Notes: generated by a model not told the origin, from the letters alone. 55,217 nucleotides of DNA from Bacteroidales bacterium (GCA_017429685.1 JAFROL010000019.1:1-55217); one strand, 5' to 3'. Shown: positions 16,892 through 26,754, counted from the first letter of the stretch. Numbers and translations: made by a program.

Positions 16892-17383
16892 ATGTCCAGC
16901 CGCAAGTATCGTATAGTGTTGTTCCTCTGTCTCGCGGTCTCTCTCTCCGCCTGCCACAACGATGTCGTCCCCGACGATGTTGTCGACACTGCCACATTGG
17001 CGCAATTCCTATCCGAGGCACACCTCATAGACAGCTATTACAACGTAGCCGACAACCGTGATTCGGCAAAGACTCTTGTTGATGCCGCCTATGACTCGCT
17101 ATACGCCAAATATGGCATCAGTAAAGAGCAATACGACAGTACTATAGTCTATTATTTGCGTCGGCCGCAGATGCTGGAGGAAGTCTTTTCGCGAGTACTC
17201 GACAACCTGAATGCCTATACTGAACGGAAATTGAATGATTGTCGCATAGCCGACAGCATCGCCGAGGCCCGGAATCCCGACTCGACGGCACGAGAGGCTT
17301 CGAATAAAAGAAGGAGAGCAAAAGACGAGCCTGCCGAAATTAAGGTGTTCAGAAGCATCAAGGACATTAAGGGTGTAAAATAG
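16892..17383 (+). CDS. DUF4296 family lipoprotein
   Basis: 163 residues with a lipoprotein signal (VSLSAC, Cys near residue 21) and then a helical domain: FLSEAHLIDSYYNV, YDSLYAKYGISKEQYDST, YYLRRPQMLEEVFSRVLDNL. This pattern, including the KYGI.KEQYDST segment, is that of DUF4296, small Bacteroidetes lipoproteins of unknown function. The C-terminus is basic and Ser/Arg/Lys-rich. There is no recognisable promoter in the 20 bases between the tRNA terminator and the start, so expression may depend on readthrough from the tRNA-Val promoter. Confidence 0.8.
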   Translation: MSSRKYRIVLFLCLAVSLSACHNDVVPDDVVDTATLAQFLSEAHLIDSYYNVADNRDSAKTLVDAAYDSLYAKYGISKEQYDSTIVYYLRRPQMLEEVFSRVLDNLNAYTERKLNDCRIADSIAEARNPDSTAREASNKRRRAKDEPAEIKVFRSIKDIKGVK

Positions 17384-17512
17384 AAGTTTGGGGAACCGTC
17401 AGGAGAAAAACCGGCCTGTTTTGCAACCACAGTTGACTGGCCACTATTTTTATATTGCTATGCAATAATAATGTCTATTCAGCGTTAATAAAAATATTTA
17501 AGCGACAGAACT

Positions 17513-19051
17513 ATGTTAGTCAAGACTTTCGGTAGTGCAATCTATGGTGTTAGCGCCATTACGATAACAGTTGAGGTTAGTGTAGAGGCTGGCGTCAATT
17601 TTATGATTGTCGGCCTCCCCGACAATGCTGTCAAGGAAAGCCAGCAGCGCATCCAGTCTGCGCTAGTCCAGTGTGGCCATCACATACCGCAGCGCCACGT
17701 TGTCATCAATATGGCTCCCGCCGACATCCGTAAGGAAGGGTCGGCCTATGATTTGCCTCTGGCTATAGGCATCGTTGCCGCCGACGGTCAGATGAGCAGC
17801 GAACACCTTGGTGAATATGTTATTATGGGTGAGTTGTCGCTCGACGGAAGCCTTCGTCCCATCAAGGGAGCCCTGCCGATGGCCATCGAAGCTCGCAAAC
17901 GTAAATTCAAAGGCCTCATCTTGCCGCACGACAATGCCCGTGAGGCAGCAATAGTCAACAACCTTACGGTTTATGGCGCCGACAATATACAGCAGGTAAT
18001 CGACCATCTCAACGGCACCAAAACTATCGAGGCGACCGTGGTCGACACGCGTGCCGAATTTGCCCGCAACCTGGACCAGTACGAGTTCGATTTTGCCGAC
18101 GTAAAAGGTCAGGAAGAAATAAAACGCGCCCTCGAGATTGCCGCCGCTGGTGGACACAACGTCATCCTTATCGGTCCTCCAGGCAGCGGCAAAACAATGT
18201 TGGCCAAGCGGTTGCCGTCAATCCTGCCTCCGCTGAGCCTCGAAGAGTCGCTCGAAACCACACAGATACACAGCGTCGCCGGCAAGATGCGCAAAGAGGA
18301 CTCGCTGATAGCGGTACGCCCCTTTAGGGCACCCCATCATACGGTGAGCGACGTGGCTCTGGTCGGTGGCGGCACGACCCCGCAACCTGGCGAAATCAGT
18401 CTGGCGCACAACGGTGTGCTGTTTCTTGACGAACTGCCGGAGTTCAAACGCAGTGTGCTCGAAGTGCTGCGACAGCCGATGGAAGAGCGTCGCGTCACCA
18501 TCAGCCGCGCCAAGATGACTACCGAATATCCGGCGGCATTTATGCTTGTGGCGGCTATGAACCCCTGCCCCTGCGGATACTATAACCATCCCACCATCGA
18601 ATGCACCTGCAATCCCGGTGCGGTGAACAAATACCTGAACAAAATCAGCGGGCCGCTGCTCGACCGCATAGATCTCCATATCGAAGTCACGCCGTTGCCG
18701 CATTCCGCCCTTGCCGAGAAGAAACTTGGCGAACCAAGCGCCGTCATACGCCAGCGCGTCATCGCTGCCCGCAAGATTCAGGAGGAGCGCTACAAAGGCT
18801 ACAAGGGAATACACTGCAACGCCCAGATGAATCAGAAGCTGTTCCGTCAGTGGTGCGACATAGATGCCGAATGCCAGGAACTGATGAAAAACGCTATGGA
18901 CCGTCTTGGGCTCAGCGCCCGTGCCTACGACCGTATCCTCAAGGTGGCCAGAACCATAGCTGACCTCGAAGGAGCTCCTGACATTACCACTACCCACCTC
19001 AGCGAAGCAATCAACTATCGTTCGTTAGACCGTGACAATTGGGGGAAATGA
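17513..19051 (+). CDS. comM: YifB/ComM family Mg-chelatase-like AAA+ ATPase
   Basis: 512 residues. The N-terminal ChlI-type domain ([21 protein letters not shown] split, then [15 protein letters not shown]) is followed by an AAA+ core with Walker A ([20 protein letters not shown], about 220), the conserved [13 protein letters not shown] segment, Walker B region [11 protein letters not shown], and the CPCGYYNHP Cys motif, ending in the Mg-chelatase C-terminal helical domain. ComM of Haemophilus and Vibrio is a helicase that drives branch migration during natural transformation; the family is widespread in bacteria not known to be competent. The length is standard. The next gene starts 76 bases downstream and may be cotranscribed. 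Confidence 0.95.
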   Translation: MLVKTFGSAIYGVSAITITVEVSVEAGVNFMIVGLPDNAVKESQQRIQSALVQCGHHIPQRHVVINMAPADIRKEGSAYDLPLAIGIVAADGQMSSEHLGEYVIMGELSLDGSLRPIKGALPMAIEARKRKFKGLILPHDNAREAAIVNNLTVYGADNIQQVIDHLNGTKTIEATVVDTRAEFARNLDQYEFDFADVKGQEEIKRALEIAAAGGHNVILIGPPGSGKTMLAKRLPSILPPLSLEESLETTQIHSVAGKMRKEDSLIAVRPFRAPHHTVSDVALVGGGTTPQPGEISLAHNGVLFLDELPEFKRSVLEVLRQPMEERRVTISRAKMTTEYPAAFMLVAAMNPCPCGYYNHPTIECTCNPGAVNKYLNKISGPLLDRIDLHIEVTPLPHSALAEKKLGEPSAVIRQRVIAARKIQEERYKGYKGIHCNAQMNQKLFRQWCDIDAECQELMKNAMDRLGLSARAYDRILKVARTIADLEGAPDITTTHLSEAINYRSLDRDNWGK

Positions 19052-19127
19052 CGCTCCTTTTGCTATATTGATACGATTTCCCCCCTTCACATACAGCAAA
19101 TTGTACAATCGTTGAAAAATCATAATA

Positions 19128-19382
19128 ATGAAGAAATACAGTTATCAGACTGCCGGCACTTGCTCGGTGCAGATTGACTTTGAGATAGACGACGAAGGAC
19201 GGCTCCACAACGTGCAATATTATGGCGGATGCAATGGCAACCTTCAGGGTATAGGACGCCTTGTCGAAGGTATGCCGGCAGCAGAAGTTCAATCCAAACT
19301 GAGAGGCATACGTTGCGGATACAAGGATACCAGCTGTCCCGACCAACTTGCCCGCGCCTTGGAAAATGTTGTAGGACAATAA
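19128..19382 (+). CDS. TSCPD domain protein (TIGR03905 type)
   Basis: 84 residues that are essentially one TSCPD domain: CSVQIDFEIDDEGRLHNVQY, then GGCNGNLQGIGRLVEGM, then IRCGYKDTSCPDQLARAL. Three Cys (GGCNGN, RCGYK, TSCPD) are placed as in the ribonucleotide-reductase-associated TSCPD domain, where they are thought to bind metal. Stand-alone copies such as this have no established function. It sits 12 bases before sbcD and may be translated from the same mRNA. Confidence 0.88.
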   Translation: MKKYSYQTAGTCSVQIDFEIDDEGRLHNVQYYGGCNGNLQGIGRLVEGMPAAEVQSKLRGIRCGYKDTSCPDQLARALENVVGQ

Positions 19383-19394
19383 AGCGTTGATACA

Positions 19395-20627
19395 ATGAGA
19401 ATACTGCACACTGCCGACTTGCATCTGGGACAGATACTGTACCAGTATTACGAGCGGACCGACGAACACAATCATTTTTTCGATCAGCTGCGCCAATGGT
19501 GCGACATTTACAAGCCCGATGCGCTGGTCGTCAGTGGCGACATTTTCGACATTCAGCAACCCAGCGCTGCGGTTAAGGATTTTTTTAACCGCAGTTTTGT
19601 GTCATTGCATCTTCAGTTTCCTGATATTCAGATTGTCATTGCTGCTGGCAACCACGATTCGGCGGCACGCATCGAGGCCGACCGCGAGGTGTGGGGTATG
19701 TCGGGCGTGAAGCTGGTGGGGCACGGTCCATCGGTCGATGCAGCCACGCAGCCCGACGGTTGGCAGGAACGTTTTGTTGTTGAACTGCCTACGGGCTATA
19801 TTGTCGTGTTGCCTTTTGTCGCAAGTCTTCGCAGCGACACGCTGCAGTCGCTGCTCGACTACGTCGACCAGCGCAATGCTGACGGTCGCCCTGTGGTGAT
19901 GATGGCACACCAGGCAGTGTCGGGCAGTGACACAACAGGACACAGCGATGTCGGCAATCTCCGCGACCTTGGCATCGGTGATTTTGGCACTGGATACGAC
20001 TACCTTGCCCTTGGCCACATCCACCGTGCTCAGACCATCGGACATCCTTTAGCCGACGAGAACAACGAGCACAGCTCTTATGCTGCAGGCATTGCACGCT
20101 ATTCTGGAAGCGCACTCCACGTCAGTTGCGACGAGCAATATCCCCACACCGTCAGTCTGGTCGACATTGACCGGCACGGAGGCACGGTAGAGCTGACAAG
20201 ATTGAGGATTGACGAGTTGCGTCATTTCTTCATTCTTCCTCCCAACGGAACACCAGCCGCGTCGAGTGCCGAAGAGGTTTACGATATGGTCGACGGGTTT
20301 TGCAGAGAAACAGGCAGCGGCTACATACGTCTGCGCATCGACAGGCGGACACCCATCCCGGTCGATTTTGTGCAAACCATCTACCGACGTCTCGAAGAGA
20401 CAGGCAACGAAGTGCGTTTCAACCCCAAAACCGTATTCGAAAACGACGATGAGCAACCCGAAGAAGCTGTGCGGCCCGTCTTCGAAATAGCCGAGCTGAA
20501 GCAGATGACAGACCCGCTCGATTTTGTAAGAAAAATGATTGATTCATTCCCCGAATTGGACATCAATCAGCTCGAGGAGGATTTCAAGGAGGTGGAAAAT
20601 GAAATCAGGAAAGGACAGGAAAGCTGA
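19395..20627 (+). CDS. sbcD: Exonuclease SbcCD, nuclease subunit D
   Basis: A 410-residue calcineurin-like phosphoesterase, the Mre11 counterpart. Phosphoesterase motifs in order are HTADLHLGQ (metal-binding Asp/His), VVSGDIFD, AAGNHDSAAR, MMAHQAVSG and LALGHIHRAQ. With SbcC it forms an ATP-dependent double-strand exonuclease and hairpin endonuclease that cuts palindromes and blocked ends. The last base of the stop codon is the first base of the sbcC ATG (TGATG), so translation is coupled. In a genome with long perfect palindromes (see 10906, 29421, 49401) SbcCD is an expected counter-force. Confidence 0.96.
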   Translation: MRILHTADLHLGQILYQYYERTDEHNHFFDQLRQWCDIYKPDALVVSGDIFDIQQPSAAVKDFFNRSFVSLHLQFPDIQIVIAAGNHDSAARIEADREVWGMSGVKLVGHGPSVDAATQPDGWQERFVVELPTGYIVVLPFVASLRSDTLQSLLDYVDQRNADGRPVVMMAHQAVSGSDTTGHSDVGNLRDLGIGDFGTGYDYLALGHIHRAQTIGHPLADENNEHSSYAAGIARYSGSALHVSCDEQYPHTVSLVDIDRHGGTVELTRLRIDELRHFFILPPNGTPAASSAEEVYDMVDGFCRETGSGYIRLRIDRRTPIPVDFVQTIYRRLEETGNEVRFNPKTVFENDDEQPEEAVRPVFEIAELKQMTDPLDFVRKMIDSFPELDINQLEEDFKEVENEIRKGQES

Positions 20628-23600
20628 TGAAGATACTTGAACTGCATATCCGAAATATTGCCTCTGTCGAGAAGGCCGACATAGATTTTGAGAATGACCC
20701 TAACCTGCAAGACCCTGACACGGGCAAGGCCGCGCAGAAATTCCTCATTTTTGGCGATACAGGCACGGGGAAATCGGTGTTGCTCGATTGTATTTCGATG
20801 GCGCTTTTCAACAAAACGCCACGCCTCGACGAAATAAAAAACAAGAACAACAACTCGTTCCACAACACCAACAACAACGAGGTGAGAATCGGCAGTCTGG
20901 AACAGTATACCCGACTTGGAATTTCGGCCAAGGACGACTGCTACAGCGAGGTCGTTTTCGAAGGCAACAACGGCACTGTCTACCGTGCCCGTACCGAGCT
21001 GGGAATGAGTGAGTCGAAAGGCAAACTGATTTACCGCAAGCGGAAATGGACGCTGCAGGCAGGCAACGAAGCGGAAGTGAAGGTGGATACTAACGGCAGA
21101 ATGATCACCGATGTCATAGGAATGACCTATGACCAGTTTAACAGAATGGCTATGCTGGCACAGGGACAGTTTGCCAACTTCCTGTGCGGCGACCGCAAAG
21201 AACGGGCCGAAATACTTGAAAAACTGACCAATACCGAACTGTTCTCGACATATGGAAAAGCCATACACGACATCTATTCGCGCAAGGAAAAGGACTGTAT
21301 AACAGCAAAGAACGTGATGGAAGCCGTCGAGAATATAGTCCTTCCCGACGACGAGGTTCAGGCATTGAAGGTCAGTCTCGTTGCAGAAGAGAAGAATGCA
21401 AAGCAGGCGTCAGAAAAGAAGAAGCTCCTGAGTGACAGAATCAGTCTGGTCGACAAGATACTCGAAAACCAGAAAAATGTCGATGCGGCAGCAGAACATT
21501 TGACTGTTCTAAGAGGGGAGATGGAAAGAGACAGCTTCAAAGCGCAGAAAGCCCTGTGTGCTGACTGGGACGACACGGACGAGGAGCGCAAACGGATGAG
21601 CGAACTTATTGCTAATCGCAAGTCGCTGGCCGAAGCTTGTGAACAGGAAAAGGCTCTGAAAGAACGTTTTGCCACACTGGCTGCCGACTTGGCCAAAAGG
21701 CAACGCGATTTCGACGACGAAGCCCGTCGCCTTTCCGAAGTTGACCGTTGGCTTGCCGAACGGCAGGACCACGACACGCTCTACACCGAAAGCCGCTTGG
21801 TGCTGGCCTCGCTGGACCGCTATGAAGCGGACTGCCACGCTCTCGACGGCAAGAAAAAGGATTACGCCGACGCTGTGGCTCAAACAGCAGTGCTGTCCAA
21901 AGAACTCCAGGATGCCGAAATCGGAAAAGCCAATGCCTTGGGCAATGTTAAAAGCGCACAGGATGAAATCAACCGATTGCTGGAAGACCGCAATTTGCTT
22001 AACCCGAAGCAGATGGATACCGATACTGTTCGTCTTGCGAAGCTCAGGACAGCCTACGAAACATTGCGCATCGACCACGGCAAATGGCTTGAAAGTGTCG
22101 CTGAGCGCGACAAGAAGACATCGAATCTGACGGAGCTGTCCAAGACTCTTGATGACAAACGGACAGAAAAGAAGGATGCCCAAGAGGCCTACAACACTGC
22201 GGCGGCCGACAACGAAAAGGCTATGCGTCTGTTCTCGGCTGTCAATGCCAGTCTCGACGACAAACTCGACGAACTGCGAAAGCGAATCGTTGCGGACGAT
22301 GTGGAAATCTGTCCACTCTGTGGACAAAAAATTGCCGGTACCATCCTGACCAAGGAACAGTTCGCCTCGCTCTTGACCCCTTACGAAGAGAATCTGCAAA
22401 GTACGAAAAAAGCAGCCGCAAACGCGTTGGAACGTCTCACAAAGGCCAACGGCGATGTGAACAGCATCGCCGGACAGATAACGACTCTTCGCCAACAGTT
22501 GGACAGTCAGAACGAAAGCATCAAAGCCGTTGCTGCCAAGCTTTCCGAAAGGATGGTGAAAGCAGGAATCGATGAAAGTGGCGATATCGAGGCCGCTTTC
22601 GACCTTAAGCTGGCACAGCTTGCCAGCGATGAATTGGAGCTGCAGCGCAAACGCAAACAGTTGGCAAAATTGCAGGAAGAAATCGACAGACGCCAGAAAT
22701 CCAAGAGTGAGTTGGACGCAAACCTCAACACTGCCACCGCCAAACTGACGGCCGCCAAAGCCAAAGCCGAAAACAACAGCTTTCGCATCGACAGTCTTTC
22801 CGGCGAAATATCCGCTTTGGAAACGGCGCTGGCAGCGGCAGTCGAGAAACTGGATTCGGCGCTGGCTCCTTTCTTCCCGAAATGGCGTGACGATGTTAAG
22901 GATACTTCGTCGCGGCTTTCTTGCGAAGCTTCCGAATACTTGGATCGCAAAACTCGTGCGGCCGACGGTCACGCCTCCCTCGAAAACCGACGGGGATTGC
23001 TGGATCAATATCTGCAGATAAAGGACAGGATATCAGCTGCAAATGACGACTGGAAGGCCGATGAAATCGCCACCGTCGAGTTCAATGACCCGACACAAGC
23101 GTGGAACGACCTCTTGGACAGCAGTATTGCCGTCCGCAACAGGATTGACAGCTGTCGTCTCGCAATTGAGGAATCCTGTGCTGTGCTGGCAGCCTGGCGG
23201 CAACGCAGCGGCAAGGACGACGACTATCTGCGCGCACTGATGGCCAGTCGCGACGATGTCGCCGAAGCACGCCGCAAAATTGCCACAATCGAAGGCAGTG
23301 TCAGCAGCTGGCAGAAAATATCCGAAGATGCAAAAATAGGCGTTTCCGATGCAAGGAAGGCGTTGTCGCTGAACGACGAAGAATCTGTTCCCGACAGAAA
23401 TGAACTGCAGAAACTATTCCTCGAGCAGGATGAGATAGAGAAAGAATCCACAAGGCTCTACACCATAGCCAAAACCAAGCTGGAGAAAGACGAAGAGGAC
23501 CAGAAGACAATGAAAAAGGCCCGAGAAGACTATGAGACCAGCAAAAAGGAAAAAGACCATTGGTCGATTCTCGACTCCCGTTTTGGAGGCGAACGGTTCC

Positions 23601-24070
23601 GCAATCTGGTGCAGACTCAAATTCTTATACCTCTGCTCAACAACGCCAACCATTATCTCTGCCAGATAAACGACCGCTATACGTTGACCTGCACAGCCGA
23701 AAACGAGCAGCTGTCCATCCTTGTCCTCGACCGCTTCAATCGCAACGAGGTGCGCAGCGCCACGGTACTCTCGGGAGGCGAAAAGTTTATGATTTCGCTT
23801 GCACTTTCGCTGGCCTTGTCGTCGTTGAACCGTCCGGATATGAACGTCAACATCCTCTTCATCGACGAAGGTTTCGGCACTCTCGACCAGGAATGTCTCA
23901 ACAGCGTGATGACGACGCTGGGCAAACTCGGCGAGATGAGCGGGCAAAGTTCGCGACGCGTAGGCATCATCTCGCACCGCGAGGAGCTGTTGGGATGCAT
24001 CCCCAACAAAATCAAACTGAAAAAAATCGGCGAGGGCCGCAGCAAAGTGGAAATCGTCTACGAACCGTGA
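20627..24070 (+). CDS. sbcC: Exonuclease SbcCD, ATPase subunit C
   Basis: 1147 residues of the Rad50/SbcC SMC-like family. N-terminal ATPase lobe with a variant Walker A (FGDTGTGKSVLLD), a long Lys/Glu/Ala-rich coiled coil with the zinc hook CPLC at residues 562-565, a returning coiled coil, and a C-terminal lobe with the signature LSGGEKFMISLALSLAL and Walker B (ILFIDEGFGTLDQE). The hook joins two SbcC arms; the heads bind SbcD. Base composition is more AT-rich and codon use looser than in the suf region. A short hairpin with a T run follows the stop. Complete and intact. Confidence 0.95.
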   Translation: MKILELHIRNIASVEKADIDFENDPNLQDPDTGKAAQKFLIFGDTGTGKSVLLDCISMALFNKTPRLDEIKNKNNNSFHNTNNNEVRIGSLEQYTRLGISAKDDCYSEVVFEGNNGTVYRARTELGMSESKGKLIYRKRKWTLQAGNEAEVKVDTNGRMITDVIGMTYDQFNRMAMLAQGQFANFLCGDRKERAEILEKLTNTELFSTYGKAIHDIYSRKEKDCITAKNVMEAVENIVLPDDEVQALKVSLVAEEKNAKQASEKKKLLSDRISLVDKILENQKNVDAAAEHLTVLRGEMERDSFKAQKALCADWDDTDEERKRMSELIANRKSLAEACEQEKALKERFATLAADLAKRQRDFDDEARRLSEVDRWLAERQDHDTLYTESRLVLASLDRYEADCHALDGKKKDYADAVAQTAVLSKELQDAEIGKANALGNVKSAQDEINRLLEDRNLLNPKQMDTDTVRLAKLRTAYETLRIDHGKWLESVAERDKKTSNLTELSKTLDDKRTEKKDAQEAYNTAAADNEKAMRLFSAVNASLDDKLDELRKRIVADDVEICPLCGQKIAGTILTKEQFASLLTPYEENLQSTKKAAANALERLTKANGDVNSIAGQITTLRQQLDSQNESIKAVAAKLSERMVKAGIDESGDIEAAFDLKLAQLASDELELQRKRKQLAKLQEEIDRRQKSKSELDANLNTATAKLTAAKAKAENNSFRIDSLSGEISALETALAAAVEKLDSALAPFFPKWRDDVKDTSSRLSCEASEYLDRKTRAADGHASLENRRGLLDQYLQIKDRISAANDDWKADEIATVEFNDPTQAWNDLLDSSIAVRNRIDSCRLAIEESCAVLAAWRQRSGKDDDYLRALMASRDDVAEARRKIATIEGSVSSWQKISEDAKIGVSDARKALSLNDEESVPDRNELQKLFLEQDEIEKESTRLYTIAKTKLEKDEEDQKTMKKAREDYETSKKEKDHWSILDSRFGGERFRNLVQTQILIPLLNNANHYLCQINDRYTLTCTAENEQLSILVLDRFNRNEVRSATVLSGGEKFMISLALSLALSSLNRPDMNVNILFIDEGFGTLDQECLNSVMTTLGKLGEMSGQSSRRVGIISHREELLGCIPNKIKLKKIGEGRSKVEIVYEP

Positions 24071-24111
24071 GCAAAGGAGTCGGAATCTGAAGCCGAAAAT
24101 TAAGATGTTCT

Positions 24112-24143
24112 TTACGACGGTCCCGTCGTAATTGATTTTTTTT
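24112..24143 (+). terminator. Terminator after sbcC
   Basis: TTACGACG (24112-24119) pairs with CGTCGTAA (24124-24131), loop GTCC, followed by a T-rich tract ending at 24143. The T tract runs into the next promoter. Confidence 0.65.
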
Positions 24144-24144
24144 G

Positions 24145-24168
24145 TATATTTGCATATCGTTATGCAAA
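24145..24168 (+). promoter_or_regulatory. -7 element and overlapping dyad before the hendecad/RyR gene pair
   Basis: TATATTTG (24145-24152) matches TAnnTTTG; no standard -33 element was found. A dyad of 8-bp arms, TTTGCATA (24149-24156) and TATGCAAA (24161-24168) with spacer TCGT, overlaps the element and the expected start point, as an autoregulatory operator would. Confidence 0.5.
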
Positions 24169-24227
24169 CCACGAATGCGGATATATCGCTCTAAAAAAAT
24201 ATATTACATCATTAAAACATTATAATT

Positions 24228-24596
24228 ATGATTCTCTCTTTCCAAGCAATCAACCCGGTCAATCCAGTTGTCGACATTTGCAATACCATTATCCTTATTG
24301 CTATTATAACAACACTTACAATTCTGCTATACAAAGCAATAGTGTTGATGTTCGACCTTGTTAGCCGTACGCGGAAAAATAAATGGGATAGTGATGAACG
24401 CTCGAATAAGCATAACTGGGAAGTCGAAGAGCGCAACAAAAAGCACGAGTGGGAAGTCGATGACCGCAAAACAAAGCACGAGTGGGAAGTCGAAGAGCGC
24501 AACAAAAAGCACGAATGGGAAGTCGAAGAGCGCAATGCAAAAAGCCAAAGTGAAACCAAAGGAAAAAACACACAAATAAACGATGAAAAGAAATAA
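24228..24596 (+). CDS. Small membrane protein with five charged 11-residue repeats
   Basis: 122 residues; not recognised as a named family. One hydrophobic segment (about 15-41, VVDICNTIILIAIITTLTIL and on) is followed by five tandem 11-residue units at 50-60, 61-71, 72-82, 83-93 and 94-104 with the pattern KHEWEVEERNK; Trp recurs at 53, 64, 75, 86 and 97. Such hendecads form straight helices, either a coiled coil or a single charged helix. The tail is polar. The N-terminus is expected outside or in the membrane with the rod in the cytoplasm, but topology is inferred. It overlaps the next gene by 14 bases in another frame, so the two proteins are translationally coupled and probably act together. 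The DNA repeats are 33 bp and nearly identical, so copy number may vary between strains. Confidence 0.8.
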   Translation: MILSFQAINPVNPVVDICNTIILIAIITTLTILLYKAIVLMFDLVSRTRKNKWDSDERSNKHNWEVEERNKKHEWEVDDRKTKHEWEVEERNKKHEWEVEERNAKSQSETKGKNTQINDEKK

Positions 24597-26730
24597 CAGA
24601 AAACTGCTGCTATATTTCGACCGCGTCCTTTCGTCAAACCTCTGGAAACAAGGTCTTATTCTTTTTGTCTTTATGCTGATGGCCTTCGGCATATCCTATG
24701 CTATGCTGTCGTTGTCGGGTTCGCAGTGGCAGGTTTTTTGCAGTGCCAACGGCTTGAGCAAGTGGACATTGCCTTTGTATCTGTTGATTGATACCAATGC
24801 GCTGAACAACCTGTATATTTTCAATTCTGAAAGTGGAGTGAACATAAACGGATGGACGCTGGTTATCAGTGTGCTCACCTATCTGGTTGGCGTTTTTCTC
24901 TTCAGCGGAATGATTATCTCGCTCATTACCAACAGCATCAGCCGCCGTGTCGACGACCATCATAGTGGACGCATCTTCTACCTGCTTTCCAACCACTATG
25001 TCATTATGGGCTACGACGATATGGTGCCCGCCATCATCGCCGACATCTTTGCGCGCAACAAAAACGCATACGTACTGCTGCTGACTGCCGTCAACGCCGA
25101 AAAAATCAAAGAATGGCTTGCCAAATCCGTGGCAAGCAAGCAGATGAAACGAATCATCGTCAACTACGGCCATCGCACGATGGAGGAATGCTATCCCAAG
25201 ATTCATCTCGAAAACGCAGAAGAGATTTTTATCGTCGGACGACGCGAAATCGAAACCCACGACGCAATGAACGTCGAAAATGTCGACAGCATCTGCAACT
25301 ACCTGCAAAACCTCAAAAGCAAAAAAGGTAATATCCGTCTGCCCAAACGCATAACCTGTGTCTTCGAAGACCTCGACACCTATACCGCCTTCAAGACCAC
25401 CGAGATATTCAGCGAAGTGCGCGAGCTTGGCATCGAGCTCGTCCCCTACAATTTCTACACCGGATGGGCCAAGCAGGTTTTCGTCAAAGGATGCCATATC
25501 GACAAACGCAATCCCGACAGTCCTATCAAGTATCCGCCGCTTCTGCGCGAGGACAAGGACGAGGAACGTTATGTCCATCTTGTGTTTGTAGGCATCACCA
25601 ACTGCTCGGTGCCTATGGCCATCGAAGCCGCTCACGTGCTCCACTACCACAGATACTCTGACAATTCAATGCGCCGGACGCGTATCACCTTCATTGACCG
25701 CAACGCCAAAGAAGAGATGGAACAGTTCGTTACACGCTACCATCATTTCTTCAGCGTGCAGCCTCCCGTATACGAGGACCTCTCCGACAGTACCGTCAAA
25801 AGCTGCAATGATGACAAATCGCGCAGTATTTCCGAAAGCGACGAAAGTGGATTCCTCGATGTCGAATTCCGGTTCATCAAGGGCGACATCTTCTCCAAGC
25901 GCGTCCAGGACCGGCTGTGCGACTACACACTCGACCCCACTCAGTCGCTCTCCCTCTTCCTGGCTATGCGCAACCCCAAGGACAATTTCGAAATCGGTAT
26001 GAATCTGCCGGATACTATCTATTTCTGCAGCATTCCCATCTATATCCGTCAGGACCGCTCCGACAATTTTGTCACCAACCTGCGTTATCAGGACCAGAAA
26101 TTCTGCGAGGAATACTGTTATATCGATGCCTTCGGCAAACTGAATGTAACAAAACGCCACGGACGCTACGCCAACATCTATCCTTTCGGAATGATCGACA
26201 CGGGCTACAGCAGCGACGCCAAGTCGCTCGCCAGGGCACGGCTTGTCAACTATCTGTACAGCAATGATATGCCTTCGTCGAGTGCGCTCTGCGCCCTCTC
26301 AAGCGAAAACATCATCGAAGAGGCTCGCCAAAAGTGGGACAAACTGACCGTAGCACTCAAGTGGTCGAACCTCTACAGCGCTTATTCTATTCGCATAAAG
26401 CTCGACATACTGCGGCGTATGAGAGGCCTCTCGCCCGACGACGACAGCCACGACACCGATCCCTTGAGCAAAGACGAAATCGACGTTTTGGCCGAGGTCG
26501 AGCACAACCGCTGGAATGTCGAAAAGCTCCTGATGGGCTACAGCAAGGCCAAACCCGAAGAAGACAAGTACAATCACGAAGAATACGCCGACAAGCTCGC
26601 TGCAAACAAGAAAGTGTACATTCACCACGACATTCGTCCCTACAAGAAGCTCGGCAGTGTGAGAAAATACGATATCGGCATTACTGCAAACATACCCTGG
26701 CTTCTCGAAATGACCGACAGCGAACTCTGA
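24583..26730 (+). CDS. CASTOR/POLLUX-like membrane protein with C-terminal RyR domain
   Basis: 715 residues. Two membrane segments (about 24-45 and 91-116) flank a loop with an amphipathic stretch (WTLPLYLLIDTNALNN, 61-76) that could be a re-entrant pore helix. Then come two Rossmann-like RCK/TrkA-N-type regions (SNHYVIMGYDDMVPAI at about 137; HLVFVGITNCSVPMAIEA in the middle), and a C-terminal RyR domain (from about 631: EVEHNRWNVEKLLMGY at 638, then HHDIRPY). This order matches bacterial relatives of CASTOR/POLLUX ion channels; RyR modules are found in prokaryotic signalling and conflict proteins. Ion selectivity and ligand are unknown, and the usual GxGxxG is altered to GYDD. The start overlaps the hendecad gene. 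No enzyme motif was seen. Family assignment is by architecture only. Confidence 0.7.
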   Translation: MKRNNRKLLLYFDRVLSSNLWKQGLILFVFMLMAFGISYAMLSLSGSQWQVFCSANGLSKWTLPLYLLIDTNALNNLYIFNSESGVNINGWTLVISVLTYLVGVFLFSGMIISLITNSISRRVDDHHSGRIFYLLSNHYVIMGYDDMVPAIIADIFARNKNAYVLLLTAVNAEKIKEWLAKSVASKQMKRIIVNYGHRTMEECYPKIHLENAEEIFIVGRREIETHDAMNVENVDSICNYLQNLKSKKGNIRLPKRITCVFEDLDTYTAFKTTEIFSEVRELGIELVPYNFYTGWAKQVFVKGCHIDKRNPDSPIKYPPLLREDKDEERYVHLVFVGITNCSVPMAIEAAHVLHYHRYSDNSMRRTRITFIDRNAKEEMEQFVTRYHHFFSVQPPVYEDLSDSTVKSCNDDKSRSISESDESGFLDVEFRFIKGDIFSKRVQDRLCDYTLDPTQSLSLFLAMRNPKDNFEIGMNLPDTIYFCSIPIYIRQDRSDNFVTNLRYQDQKFCEEYCYIDAFGKLNVTKRHGRYANIYPFGMIDTGYSSDAKSLARARLVNYLYSNDMPSSSALCALSSENIIEEARQKWDKLTVALKWSNLYSAYSIRIKLDILRRMRGLSPDDDSHDTDPLSKDEIDVLAEVEHNRWNVEKLLMGYSKAKPEEDKYNHEEYADKLAANKKVYIHHDIRPYKKLGSVRKYDIGITANIPWLLEMTDSEL

Positions 26731-26754
26731 CACTCATCTAATTGCCTCCTGCCT

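Noticed and set aside
19041-19083. GGGGGAAAT/ATTTCCCCC inverted repeat as terminator of the ComM-like gene
   Set aside because: The loop is 25 bases and no T run follows; the left arm overlaps the end of the coding region.
24373-24540. CRISPR-like 33-base repeats
   Set aside because: The repeats are in frame inside a coding region and have no spacers; they encode 11-residue hendecads.
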